Assembly (NCBI RefSeq): GCF_000002995.4
Contig: NW_025062478.1
Span: 2,332,001-2,396,000 of the forward strand
Direction: 5' to 3'
DNA from: Brugia malayi
Lineage: Eukaryota; Nematoda; Chromadorea; Rhabditida; Onchocercidae
DNA length: 64,000 bases
This document shows positions 38,150 through 51,345 of this stretch, piece by piece. The first letter of the stretch is position 1. Every line of letters begins with the position of its first letter. The position numbers were made by a program, and so were the translations under genes. Below the pieces are notes generated by a model. The model ran no database searches, had not been told where the DNA came from, and was given only the letters and a program-made list of their open reading frames with translations.

Positions 38150-41100
38150 TTAGTTTATATTCTTTCGTCTTAATTTGTCCCATGATCAAATATCAATTAT
38201 AATCAGAGGTTTGATGGAGAAAAACTGAAAAAAGTAAATATTTTGCTTGAAGAAAAAAAATGAATAATTAAAAAACATTACGGTGCAATCTTATTTGCAT
38301 ACTTCTTTGCTTATTTGCATCGATAAATTTCTTTTAAAAAAAACATAAAATTAAATGAAAATTATTATTATTACAGTTGTTTATTTTGTTTTGTAATGAA
38401 CGCTAATTCGAATAGATAAACCATCCAGTATATATATAATTAATTATAAAAAAATACATTTTTAAAAATTAATTTAAATTTTAGTATTCAAAAAAAAAAA
38501 AAGAAAAAAAAAGAAATCAAATAATTGTTAATTTCTTCTATTTCATTTTATTACTTTGTTTATTTTCAATCACTGAAAATATTTCAAAAAAAGCAAATAT
38601 TTTTATTTGAACCGAAAAAAAAAAAAGGTAAATACTTTCGTTTTAAACAGAGAAAAGAAAGTAAATACTTACATTTATTCCTTTTTTTTTTTTTTTTCAC
38701 TCACTCAATGTTTTGCCAAAATAATTTTTTCTAAGTTCAAATCAATTTGTTTACTATTTATAAGTTAATATTAAATTAACATAATTATCTCATATTTATT
38801 AATTTTTAAAAACATATTTTCTTATAATTAATTATCAATTAAATTTGTTATTAAATCATAGAACAAAATAAATTGAAAATTATGAATAAACAATAAATTT
38901 TAATCGAAATGTATCAGTGAGAAGTACAAATATTATTTCTATAGTAGTATTATTTATATTTATTTACTTGTTGATTTAGAAGTAGTTTAATTACTTTTTT
39001 AAATTTTTACAATAATAAAAGAGAGAGAGAGAGAGTGAGGCATGTGATAGTAAAAAAAAATATTATAAATTATTTGTGAAATTATATAATTCTGCTACCA
39101 TCCTTGATTACATTCTCTGTAATTTTTTAAAATAAGCTATATTTCTGTTAAAAGTTTTCATAGAAAGTTTATGATTGTAACACGCAAATAACGTGTGATG
39201 CGTCATTACGTGATAGAGGAAAGATAGTTGAAGAAAGGAAAATATTGCAAAATGCAAAATATGCAAAATATTAATAGATAATTTATAATTTTTAGCAATA
39301 ATTAAATAATTTTAGTGATAATAATAATAACAATAATAACAGCAATAACAAAAATAATAACAATAACAATAATAATAAAATTTTTCGCTCTTTTGTTTTT
39401 TTTTTTTTTTTTATTATTATAATTATTTTTGAGAAATTTCGCCTTGAAAGCGCATAAGTAAGGTTAACCGTTTGCGCCACAAATATAAATTTATTGCTAT
39501 ACTAGGCTTGTTTACTATTAGAATTTATTTACTTTTTTAAATTACCACTCTCATAGGAATACTATCATATCGATTTGATCGGTGACTGATCAAATGAGAC
39601 TGATCTCATTAAATTCAACAAAGTAATTTGAGATTATAATTAATTCATTACTTTATTTCAATCAATTACTATTCTTGCTAGATTGCTTTGAAGAATTAAT
39701 CCAATAATATTATCAAAAGTTAGAGAAGCATTATCTAAACGTAAGCATACTTTTCTTAATTAAGTTTAATAATCCAGGTAATAAGAATAGTAGAAAATAA
39801 TACTTCGTTATAAATTAACATTTAATTAGGTGAATATCTAATTATCATTTCAAGTTATATCGAAAAGCTTATTCAGCAATATTACAATGAAAATTCATAC
39901 AAGTGGACAGCTTCCTTTGTTGTTAAAGTAATTTCTGTTCAAATTTCAAATACTTATTTTCTAACATTAAACTAATTTCTTTTATACTTTTAATTTTTAG
40001 TAATTTTTTATTCAAATTAGCTTTATGTACCTCATAGTACAGTTTTTAACTGATTTGTTATCAAGTTATCAATTAATTTTGTGTATTTAATGTGACAATT
40101 GCTAATAATTTATCAATCAATAATTTACGATTGATATGATAATAAATGATATATCTGTAATTAGGTAATTAATATCATACAATCAGGTAATCTACCATAG
40201 TGTCATTGTAATTAAGTTATTAAATTTGCATTATGTGACATTTTCGCACATTCGAAATATTATTTATTGCAAAAATTCATGCAAGAAATATAACAAAAAA
40301 TAATACTTTAACTAGTTTAGTAATTAAATAAATAAACTAAAATTAAAAAAAAAAAAATAAGAAATAAATAAAATATAAAAAAATGTTTCTTTGTTTCTCG
40401 AACCATTGATTTGATATGTTTTAAGAGATCAAAAAAAAAAAAAAAGCTAAAAAATGATATTTAATAATTTCAAAATTTAATCACTTTTCGAAGAAATATC
40501 ATTTGAAGAAATCTGAAAATTTTTATAGCATAATTTTGCTAATTTTGAACAAATTTTTTGAATGAAATGAAAATATAATGAAAATTTTTTTTGCTGATGG
40601 ACTTAATGAATAATAATTTCAGCAATTACTAAATAACAAAATCATTGAATTAAACATTTTAAAATTGAAATATTCGACATACCAATTGACAGTATAGTTG
40701 ACATAATTATTTTCAATTAATGTCAAACACTGAATGGTATTTGAATTCAAAATTACTAATACAAATTCTTATTCGTGTAAAAATTTCTAATTATTAATTC
40801 AATTCTGTGTAAAGGTAAGAATGAATGATACATTTTTAATTTTGATAGCATATATTAAAATGAGAAGAAAAGAAATTACAATTGAATATTTTTTAATAGA
40901 TAACAAATTTTTTTAAGATAATTTTGTAAAAGAATATTTCAGTATTCCAACCATTCAGCTATTTTGATTATTTTCAATTTGAATATTATCTCATTAAATA
41001 TTTCACATTATATTAAATAATCATTTTGCTTATTATTATTAGTTATCTTTCTAAAATAGATTATTGACATATTAAATTAGACTGTAATAAAATCATTTCA

Positions 41101-42645
41101 AAAAAAAAAAAAAAAAATTAATTTGAAATCTGATAATCCCAGTTGAAACGTTGCTTTACTTAACGTACGTACGGTTACAAAAATATAAAAAATGTAGAAG
41201 GTATCAAATTTTAAAAGTCTATTTAAATTGGAAATGATTATGTATAATAATAAATATTTCATATATAAAATAAAATATATTAAGTATAAGTAAGATTTTA
41301 TTATTATTATTTTTTTTTAAATCCACAATAAGCATTAAATCAATAAAAATAAGATTATAAAATTTTCTAAAATTCGGACAATTTTTTTCACCCATTTTAT
41401 ATGCAAAATTTTAAAATGATTTATCAAAGAATTAAATTGCAAATGATGGCCAAGAAAAGTGAACTGTGTTTTTTGATAATATTAAATTAGCCAAGACAAT
41501 AATAATTCTTTTGTTGTTTTGAAAATGATTTAAATCTGAATCTGTTGCAATTTGTTTTCTTTTTTTTTTTCATTGTTTGATCTTTAATATTAATTAATAA
41601 TTATAAAATTATAAATAATTCCCTACATTGAGTAATTTAATTTTGAATTTTTTTTTTACAACTTTATTTTTCAATTACTTATTACAAATGAATCTTTTAT
41701 TTGCATTAATTTGTGATGTTAATTATAATAATTGAATGTTTTAATCATAATATTTGAATATGTTTTTTTTTTTTTTTTTTAAAAAAAATGAACAAATAAG
41801 GTAATCTGTAATTAGCAATGATAAGTTCTCATAACAGATGTCAAATTTGCTGTTTAAAAGCCAAGCAGATGTTATCGCATAGAATTTTTATTAATGTTTA
41901 CGTCAATTCGTTAGCTGAATTTACTTTTAAATCATAAATTTAAAAAATCAAACAAATTATATCAGAAAATTAATATATAAAAATAAATCAATGAAATGAA
42001 ATTATAGATAAAATATGTTTTTTATAGAAAAGATATTATTTGATTTGATATTTGATTTTGAAGATATCATTTGATTTGATATTTTTGTAAATTACTTTTT
42101 GCCTATATTATATTCAGAGTTAATGTATACTTTGAAATAATTTACAATTTTAACATTTATTTTTTCCAATTTTTTGTTCACTTAGACAGAAATAATAATT
42201 ATTGAATAATACTGAAAGCAAGATGAAAAGAAATTTTTTAAAGAAATTTTGTAAACAAACCGCAAAATATGACATTATTGATGTTAGTAATTAAAGTATA
42301 TTAAAAAGTTTATGACTTACTTAATTGTTTCTGATCACTTTAAGGCCCATTATAACACATATTTCTGTATTGCTAGGCTTATTAACTGGAATTTTACTAA
42401 TGCAATAATCAATAACACAATGATAGAATTGAAAATAGCATCATTTTTATTAAAAGTATACAAAATTGAATTTTATATGTGTGAGAAATTTCAAACAATT
42501 ATTGGAATGCACAATGTTCAGGCAAATTTGATTTACATCTGTTTAATGAAATGATTATCTTTTCTAAAAAAACAAAAAAAAAGCGCAGAAAACTTCGAGA
42601 TAAATCGGGAAAAAAGTGATCAAACTGTATGGAATGATAAGAAAA

Positions 42646-42690
42646 TGATATGATATGATATGATATGATATGATATGATATGATATGATA
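42646..42690. repeat. GATAT pentanucleotide microsatellite
   Basis: About nine uninterrupted ATATG/GATAT units within the gene-poor region. This is a simple repeat with no sign of coding use, although a minus-strand frame reads through it as SYHIISYHII-type repeats. Confidence 0.9.
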
Positions 42691-43439
42691 CGAACTGTTT
42701 TGTGAAATGTCTCGAAAGGTATGCAAAATTAACATCAAAAATACAAGTAAATTGTATATCTTGAACAAATTTCGAGTAAAACTAATTTTATTAGCACTCG
42801 ATCATAGCTGCAAGAATTGTAAAATTGACAATGTTAGCAAAGAGTGAATTTATTTGAAATTAAAATTTATTTCAAGCTAAATTTATTTTATTTTAAATTA
42901 TTTTTGTTCTTTATAAAATTTTTCAAAAATTTCATCCATCTTTATTTAAATAAAGTTCACATATTTGGCCTATTAATTTGATAGAATTTCAATTTGTAAT
43001 AATAAAATGTATTTTAGAGTAATAAAATATAAAGTAATAATAAGAAATTAATTTCATACTCTAACTGTACCATATTTATAATAGTAATAATTATAAATTT
43101 TCTTTCAAGTTATTAATTATTTATTTAATTAAGTTGTGAGTCAAATAGCAAAAAATTATGATTACGAGAATACGTGTTCGTAAATGACGTAATGATACTA
43201 ACAAAAAATATTTATTATTTGTTGAAAATGATTTTGTTAAAAATTATGTAAATTTTGGTGCATTTTTGTTTGGATATATGATATATTTATACATCAATTC
43301 ATTAATAAAATTACGAAATATTTTTCGTAATTATACAAGATTTTCCCGTAATTACATAAAAACCTAAATATTATGTATAATCTCCGGCAATTGATAGTGA
43401 AACCTTAAATTCTCACCGGATCAGGTTAAAAATCCGTAA

Positions 43440-43547
43440 TGATCCAAAAATTTGCAAAATGGGTAATGAAAGAGAAGCGTGGAAGTGTGGAAGAAGTTTA
43501 CTTGTTCTTTGATCCGTTTCATTAGTTATTGTGATTAGCAGCTGAAG
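43440..43547 (+). promoter_or_regulatory. Possible 5' UTR exon of the OTUB1 gene
   Basis: Less AT-rich than its surroundings. It ends in GCAGCTGAAG followed by the strong donor GTACGT. The next acceptor on this strand is TTTTAG at about 43835, two bases before the OTUB1 ATG. This is a guess from splice signals and composition; the left border is arbitrary. Confidence 0.3.
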
Positions 43548-43837
43548 GTACGTTGTAGCTTTTAATTTCAGGTTTTCCGGAAAGTTATGCTACACATTCC
43601 GTATTTTATTATATGCTTAAGTGTTGAATGTAGTGATCTGTTTTATGTAATTAGCAGTATTTGTTAATTTCTTTTGTTTATTTTTTGTTTCTTTATGATC
43701 ATTAGATGAAATAATTGATTTATTTAATTGATTAGTTATGACTTACCGATGTTTTTCTTTTTTTACAACAATACTTTATCATAATTTTTTAGTTGTATTA
43801 TTAATTATTATGATATTTTTCATTTTTTGTTTTAGAT

Positions 43838-44137
43838 ATGTCAAAATCTGCAGAAGCAAAAGAAATTTCTAAAGATAATGAAAATGATCAATTATATTCA
43901 ACGGATCAGCAAGCAGGTCAACAGCTGACAAAAAATGGTGCAACACTAATCGAACAGATCAATAAACAGAAAAAAGAAATTGAAGATGAAGTATGATAAA
44001 CTTGATTTTGTGAAAATTATTATTAAGCCAACATATAATTAAATGACTATATATATAGAAGTAATTGAAATTGATTGGGAAATGTATTGTTTTTGAATTA
44101 TTTGATTTACAAAAAAATGATGGATTTTTGTTTTTTC

Positions 44138-44218
<81 letters not shown>

Positions 44219-45835
44219 TCGGGAGATAAAGGAAAATAATAATTTAGATAAGGAAAGAGCAACCGTTGGTCGCTCAGAAGGAAGCAATTAGCGTTTTATT
44301 AAATGAATATGATCGCGATAGAAGTGCTGAATATTATCAGAAATCAGAGGTAATCAGACAATAGTTTGGTGAGCATTGACAAAGTTATTTTATGAATTAC
44401 ATTTTGGGCATATGTGATTTATCTTTTGATAATGTTTTCCCAATGATTTAGAAAACTAGTTAGGTAATTTTTTTTTTAGGAATTGGCAAAAGTATATAGT
44501 TTTTTACGTCGTATTCGTGGTGATGGTTGCTGTTTCTATCGAGCTCTTCTTTGTGCTCAGCTTGAATATATTTTAAAGGATGCGGAAGAATTAGCCAGGT
44601 TTTTTTTTTTAACCTATTGAGAATTAATTTATTTCACATTTGTTAATTATATTAAAATTCTAATCATTGAAGGTTTACGAAAGTATGCAAAGAATGGCGG
44701 CAACGTTTAATAAAGCTTGGATTTCCAGAATTCACTACGAACGACTTTTGTGATTGGGTGTATTTTTTAGACATTTGTAGAGATAGTTGGTGTTGTCAAT
44801 GGTCAGTTAAATCAATTAATATCCGAAAAATGGATGTTTATTTATGTCAGAAGGAAATTGTACATCCTTAGATAGTTTTAAAAAAATCTTTTTAGTGTTT
44901 TTTTTTTTTTTTTTTTTAAATGAATTCATGCTTATATTTTTTGAGCTTTTTTTTATTTAAACAAAAGAATGTGAATTTGAACAAAAGAAAGATTTGTCGA
45001 ACAGTTTTTTAATGTAATAGCGTATTCAGTTCGATGAGTTGTTGGATGGTATTGCAGCGGGGCAATATAATGAAAATTTGCTTATTGAAGCTCTGAATGA
45101 AGAAGGCCGCTCAAATTACTACGTAACTTTCTTTAGGTTTCTATTTCGTTTTTCTTTTTTTTTTTTTTTTTTTTCAGTTGAATTGAAAGTCTGCAATATC
45201 TTACGAGTGATTGTGGTCATATACTGAATTCCGTCTTTCCCCGGAAAAAATCTTGCAATTTTCCTCACGCAGTTTTTTTGTTTTCATATTAATCCACTGA
45301 TATTAGCATGAGACGTTTAAATAAAATTTACATGAAAAAAATTGTTTTCTTCTTTGCTTTAGGTTAATCACATCCGGTTATTTGCGAGAAAATGCTGCTG
45401 ATTATGAGGGTTTCATTGATGGTGGCCGTACAATCGAGCAATTTTGTCAATGCGAAATAGAACCAATGTTCAAAGATTGCGATCATTTAGCAATTATTGC
45501 TTTAACAAATGCTATAGGTATTTACTATTTACTTATTAGCATTTCTTACAGTGAATCAACTATTATTTTTGTTTATGCTAAAGTTAAGGCAATCAATCTG
45601 GAGATTTTCACCCTATGATAGATTAAAATGTGACAAATAGAAAAATGCAGACGACAATAGACTCAATGAAACTGTAAATACGAGAATTACAGGTGTATCA
45701 ATTCGTATTGAATATATGGATCGAACAGCAGCACTACATCATGGCTGGTTTTATGATTTTATTGTCGATAAGAAGCTACCAAGGCATTTTTTTCTTTATC
45801 GCCCGGGTCATTATGATATTATTTACAAGGCTTAA
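43838..45835 (+). CDS. otub-1: Otubain (OTUB1-like deubiquitinase)
   Basis: The exons join in phase from ATG 43838 to TAA 45833-45835. After a charged N-terminus with a short helix (ATLIEQINKQKKEIEDE), the OTU peptidase fold follows human OTUB1 throughout: RKEQPLVAQKEAISVLLNEY; KVYSFLRRIRGDGCCFYRAL, with the catalytic Asp and Cys; GFPEFTTNDFCDW; IQFDELLDGIAAGQYNENLL; RLITSGYLRENAADYEGFID; GGRTIEQFCQCEIEPMFKDC; DHLAIIALTNAIGVSIRIEY; and FFLYRPGHYDIIYK with the catalytic His. OTUB1 cleaves Lys48-linked ubiquitin chains and also blocks E2 enzymes without catalysis. The usual DGNC motif is DGCC here, giving two adjacent cysteines. The intron after the first exon carries the 78-T tract. Confidence 0.96.
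44139..44216 (+). repeat. Uninterrupted 78-base poly-T tract
   Basis: Pure T on the plus strand, inside the first coding intron of the OTUB1 gene and followed closely by the acceptor of the next exon. The true length may vary, because such tracts are unstable and hard to sequence. Confidence 0.9.
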
Positions 45836-46725
45836 TGGCTTATCTTGTTTTGTTACCACTTTTCTTCTAATTCCAATTTGTTGCATTGTTTGGAATTCAA
45901 ATTTTTTATTTGAAATGTATTTTAAAATATAAAGGTTAATTACTAGCATTGAGGTGATGATTTGAGTGGTTAAAACTGACAGTTGTTTGTATGGATCTTT
46001 TTCGGGAAACTCTTATCACATGCATAATCAGTTGTATCATTGGTTACACAGAATTCACTTAAAAGCTTTTGTTAACAAAAATCATTAGAATGAAGATTAT
46101 CGGAAAGATTGATTAAATCAGATGAGTATTTTTCTCCCTTTTCTCGAATTTTTTGGCGGTTTAAATTGTAAGTTTTAGAGTGCAGGATTATCAGAGAGAT
46201 TAACTAGATCAAATGAGTATATTTCTTCCATTTCGTTTCCTTTTCGAATTTTTTTGACAGTGTGAACGGTTCATATAAGAAACTCAATTTAAGAGGGTTT
46301 TTTTTTTTTCAGTTTACATCAGGAAAATTGGTGATTATTATTCATCATTATTTATTGAAAAGATTGAGATGACGGTAATATTTGGTCTTTCAATCGTTAT
46401 CAACCTAGTTGACGTTAAATTTGAGCTGTTTTTTTCTCTTTTTTTTTAATATAAATTTATTGTGCACATATATCTACGCATAATTTAGAAAATGTAGTAA
46501 GCATAATCATGTGTACATCTATTGGAAGTTCACTCAGGAAATGCTTAAAGTTCGTAACAAATTTAGATTTATGTTTCATTTATGTTTGTGATTTTAAATA
46601 AATTTGTTGCATATACAATGTTATTCAGAAAGTCGTATAATATATATATATATATGCTTTTCTTTTTTGCATTTAATCATTTTTACTTTTGCAAGATTCT
46701 ACAACAGCCGAAATTATATTCATAA

Positions 46726-46761
<36 letters not shown>

Positions 46762-47387
46762 AGAAAGAAAGAAAGGAAAAACAGATCCAATTAAAATTCA
46801 TTTAAATTGTCTTATGAAAGTCTTCATAATAGTCGGAATAGATGTTTCGGGTTGATTCAGTTGTGGCAGAATTATGATCTGTTTGTTTTGAGATGGTCAT
46901 TTTACTGCTACTTGTATTGCCAATATTGATTTTCACTGGTAGATCGGGACTTTTTGGCTGTATTACTCGTTCACAATCACTAGAAAAAAGTTTTTCTCTT
47001 TTTTCTGTTCATTTCTCTTCAATTATTTTTAAATTTGCCTTTGATATGTTGGTCATCTTTTTAAGAATTCAAAACATTAGCACATTTAGCATTCGCAATA
47101 AATAGCTAACCAATTAATTAAGCCATGACGCATCATTTCGATCTCGTCCCATCCGATATGTTTCTGCGCTAATGTTATCTATGAATTTAAGGTAATTGAA
47201 TTATTATCAGGATGTTTGATAAGATATGCCATTATTGATTTTTGTAAAGTAAATAATGGATAAATAAATGCAGGAAATTAATTTATATGAATTAGAAAAC
47301 AAAAAATTATATAAAATTTTTTTGCTTTAAAAAAAATTACTTCTTAAATTGATTTTTTTTTTATTTTTTCCTCTTCAAAATTTTCAA
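45836..47387. other. Intergenic between convergent genes
   Basis: Holds the 3' UTR of the OTUB1 gene, a short TA run (about 46637-46655), a poly-A tract followed by GAAA units (about 46732-46775), and no recognisable exon on either strand. Confidence 0.65.
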
Positions 47388-49573
47388 TTATTTTCTTTTG
47401 AGGATTAATGATACTTTTTTTTTCTTCTGTTTTTATTTCCTTATAATCTTTATAAAATCCTTATAAGGAAATAATTTTACATTCAATATTAGCATAAATG
47501 CTAATGATAAGAGTTAAAATACCTCCGAATTATAATTATCATCATCTTGTCCAGCACTACTTCGAGATTTGGATGTTATTATTGTTGGGAAATCACTTAA
47601 TTTCTAAATCATATTATTGCATTATATTATCATTAGTTATTTGAGATTTTATTTAAGTTTGTGATGAAGTTTAAATTGATTGATGATATTTTTGAAAATT
47701 TCCTACAAACCTTACTGGCTCCAATCCTGTATCATTCAATTCCAACATTGATTTGATAGAAGTGCTAGTTGATTTCTTTTTTTGCTTATCATTTTCATCC
47801 GTTTGTTCATCCGTATGACTGATAGGACTTGATTGATTGATTGATTCAGGTGAATGAATTTTTGGATAAAATTGTTTTTGAGAATGCTGCAAAAACTTGA
47901 TTATATTTTAGAATTGTAGAGACAATAAAATTTGTGTGTCACCATTTTAGATTAACTTATTTATCACTGTCACCATTATACGTTAACATTGATCTGTGAT
48001 AATCTTTATTTTCTTCGTTTTTTTTTTTTCTCAAGAATTACATTTCACTGATTACTACATTGTTATGTGACAGTAATAAATAATGTCACACTATCTTAAG
48101 CAAATAGCTTCAACTCAAATCAATAAACTTTATTTGATTAAAATTAATAAGTGGAAATGAGGATAAAGTATTAAAAATATAACTGGAAATTTCCATCCGG
48201 AATATCTAATGGAAAAATATTGATTTAGATTTTTATAAAGAGAGAGGGAGAGAGAGAGAGGGCGAGAGATTTAGAGAAGAGAAAATGTATTAATAAAAAC
48301 TAAGCAAATTTATCATTATTTCACTATTTTTTTTATGAATTAATTTAATATCTTTTAATGTATTATTCTATTTATTGTTTAATCAACTATCAATTGATTT
48401 GAAATATGATTTTAGTATTTAAAAACTTTTTCTTCTCTCATTTTTGAATATTATTATATCGAATTATATTTTTTGATTATATTCGATTATAATATGAATT
48501 ATATTGTTGATATTGAATGATTATAGTTTGTTATTATCTTCGATGATTTATTACTATAAAAAATCCGAGATTTAGGAAAGAGAAAATATATTAATGAAAA
48601 CTTTATGAAAAGGGAGAGAAGAGAAATGAGTCTAAAAAAAGTGACAAAGCTAATAATTTAATAAAGAATTATTTAAAATTAATAATCTAAATAGTAAAAA
48701 ATAATTTATTTATAATAATTTCTTAAAAAAAAAAAAAAAAAAAATGAATAATATTATTTGATTTATTATTGTTGAAAATATTTCTATCACTGTTTCATTA
48801 TATGTTTGACTAATTGACTAACTAATGTAATTATTTTCTACAATTTCATATTTATAATTATACTTGAGTAAATTTCAAGATTTTTTAAAATTAATGAATT
48901 AATTAATTAAACAAGAAATTAATAAGATAAAAGTTATATCTATTCCTGTCAATTGTAATTATAATTATCTATTACAATTAATTTCGATTATATTTATTTC
49001 AGTGATAAGAAGAGAAGGAAAGAGGATGAGATAGAGGGAGAAAGAAAGAAAGAAAAAAGAGGAGTACTGATTAATTTTCTTTTTTTTTTTTTCAACCTGA
49101 TAATTAATTATATTCCAATTGAACATTACGGTAGCAATAATACCAATTAATGTAAGTGCTACAATATAGACAATTCGAATTACTTTATGAAAAGTTGATA
49201 TTTCAACATAATCTTCTTTTACAGTGTAAAAAATTGTCTCCTAAAAAATTTATTAATGCTTTTAATTTGATTAATTAATTAATTAATTAAATAAATCATT
49301 GATCAATTAATCAATGTATGTATACATTTCTATGATAAAAATTTGATACATATAGTAAACTTGTAATTATATAAAAGTTCTTTTTTTTTTTCTCATTACT
49401 TCTTAAACTTTTTTTTTTGGAGCTTTTTTTTTTTTTAAATTAATTTAACAATTATTTAAACTATTCTATGAAATTGAGCACACCTTAATGGTAGAGAAGG
49501 TATTATTATTTTTTAGTTGTACCATTAATACCAAATTAAAACTAAATAATAGAGCATAAATGTTTCGATGCAT
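47388..49573 (-). CDS. Unrecognised single-pass membrane protein, 173 residues
   Basis: I assembled this gene from five exons: 49573-49484, 49240-49097, 47886-47711, 47595-47523 and 47426-47388. Each has GT donors and AG acceptors, and the phases (0, 0, 2, 0) agree. The first ATG after an in-frame stop is used. Residues 1-18 (MHRNIYALLFSFNLVLMV) look like a signal peptide. A short ectodomain has an NNT glycosylation sequon. Residues about 50-70 (VIRIVYIVALTLIGIIATVM) are a membrane helix. The tail is Ser/Lys/Gln-rich: SPESINQSSPISHTDEQTDE and SKSRSSAGQDDDNYNSE. The last exon (KKKKVSLILKRK) is the least certain. The topology predicts a type I protein with a cytosolic basic/Ser-rich tail. I do not recognise a family. 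The second intron is about 1.2 kb and could hide a further exon. Confidence 0.6.
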
Positions 49574-51345
49574 ACCGACTGCCTCCGACAATTTAAATGA
49601 AATGCTTATAAATTAGTAAATTTATGCAAATTCTTCTCTTTTTGTTTTCTTTTTAATGTATACATACATATATGTTTAAAATTATTGAATAAATAATATG
49701 AATAATTTAAATTGTTAGCTCAAGTATTTCATGTTCATTTAAATAATTTCAAAAATTTTATAAATTTGATCATTTTAAATCAATCTTATCTCTCTTCTTT
49801 AACTCTTTCTTTCCTTCTTTTTTTTTCTTTTTTTTTTTTTTATTTGCTACAATCATATTTTATTAATTTGTTTAATTTAATTAATCATTCAATTTGCTCT
49901 TCTGTTTCATATTAAAAAAATGGAAATAAAAAGTGAAAAGATAATGATAATTACTGACATTTCAAATTCATTAATTTAAACTTGAAAATAACAAGAAAAT
50001 TGAATTAACAGTGAAATGATTATTTATTTATGTATGTATGTGTCTATGTATGTTGTATATATATATATGTGTGTGTATGTGTGTATGTGTATGTGTATGT
50101 GAAGATAGGAAAAAAAATTGATTGATGAAGAGAATTAAATTATGAGATTAAAATGAGGTCATTTAACAATCTGTGACTAAATAAATGTCCCACAAGCGAA
50201 ATATACAAGCGTTCCATCGCGACACACCGATCATCCATTTGACAATTTTACTATGTCATTCTGATGATTATATTAAATCATAGAATTTATATATTTATAT
50301 TTAATCACTTTTCTTCTTTAATTTAATTAATAAATTTTTTATTTTGTTTAATGCAAAAAAGAATGATTAGTCATAACTACAACAGCATCCAAATAATTGT
50401 AATATTTTTATTAAAAATTTACTATGAATTTATAGATTTAGGCTTAGATATTAAATTATATTATATTATATTATTATATTAATAGATATTATATATATAT
50501 ATTATTAAAATAATAATAAAAAAAAAAAAAAAAAATTGCAGTAAATTATCAACGATATTAGAATTAGTATTTTCATTAAGCAGCAAAATGAGAGAATTGA
50601 TAAATATTTAACTGACTGTTTTGGTGATAAAGCAATTAATTTATTATTACTAATATTATTATTATTATTATTCGTAATATTATTATTATTTATAACACAA
50701 AAAAAAAAAAATAATTGGTAATATATGAATTATTGTTGTAGCTGAACAAATTGAATGATTAGTTTTGGCAAAAGATTTTGAGGAAAAAAAAATAAAAATG
50801 AATTGAATAAAATCAGTCGGACAATTGGCTTATGCTATTAAATTATGAATTATTTAAATAACACTAACTTTTTTTTTTTTGCTTATTCTAGAATAAAATT
50901 GTTTGGAATAAAATATCCAAAATAATTCCACAAATACAAAAGAAAAAAAAAAAAAAAAGGTGGATAAAATGATGAAACTTATTAGGAGTGAAATAGCAAA
51001 ATAAATTAATTAGAAAGAAAAACTTTCTTTAAATTAATAAATGAATATTAAATTTCATTATACTAACTTATTTTTATTAAACTAACTTATAACTTCGACT
51101 GCAATAATTTATATTTAACTTATATTTAAATATGTTCTGTGTAAAAATTGATAAATTAATTTTATCATTTTCTTTTCTTCCTTTTTCAGGTGCTATTATT
51201 TCGATTAACAACAATTTCAGTAAATTTTGGCGCAAAAAAAAAGAAGAAAATACAAAAATAAACAAACAAAGTGCATTATTAAATTTTAATCGATGGTAAA
51301 TGTTATGAATCACATAAAAGTGATAAATTAAAATTACAATTAAAA
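49574..51345. other. Intergenic between divergent genes
   Basis: AT-rich, with a TATG/TG microsatellite at about 50040-50100, TTA and TTATA runs at about 50455-50510 and 50640-50690, and several poly-A/T tracts. No exon was seen. Promoters of both the orphan membrane gene (-) and the acyltransferase (+) should lie here. Confidence 0.65.

Larger units (their letters stand above)
36786..43837. other. 7-kb gene-poor AT-rich region
   Basis: No convincing exon was found on either strand. It contains a TC-rich microsatellite (about 36920-36953), a 50-bp tandem repeat (listed separately), a GA run (about 39020-39035), an AAT/AAC run (about 39319-39378), a GATAT pentanucleotide array (about 42646-42690), and many poly-A/T tracts and AATTAATT words. 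Open frames here (such as 42312-42554) are low-complexity and lack recognisable domains. The last few hundred bases probably include the OTUB1 promoter and 5' UTR. Confidence 0.7.

Noticed and set aside
39430..39480. GC-richer segment considered as a tRNA
   Set aside because: I could not form a cloverleaf with a recognisable T-loop (GGTTCGA-type) or anticodon arm.
42499..42768. Minus-strand frame with SYHII repeats
   Set aside because: The repeat is only the GATAT microsatellite translated; there is no supporting exon structure.
51077..51313. 78-codon minus-strand frame upstream of the acyltransferase
   Set aside because: Low-complexity Phe/Leu/Asn content, no domain, and it overlaps the likely promoter/5' UTR of the LCLAT1-like gene.
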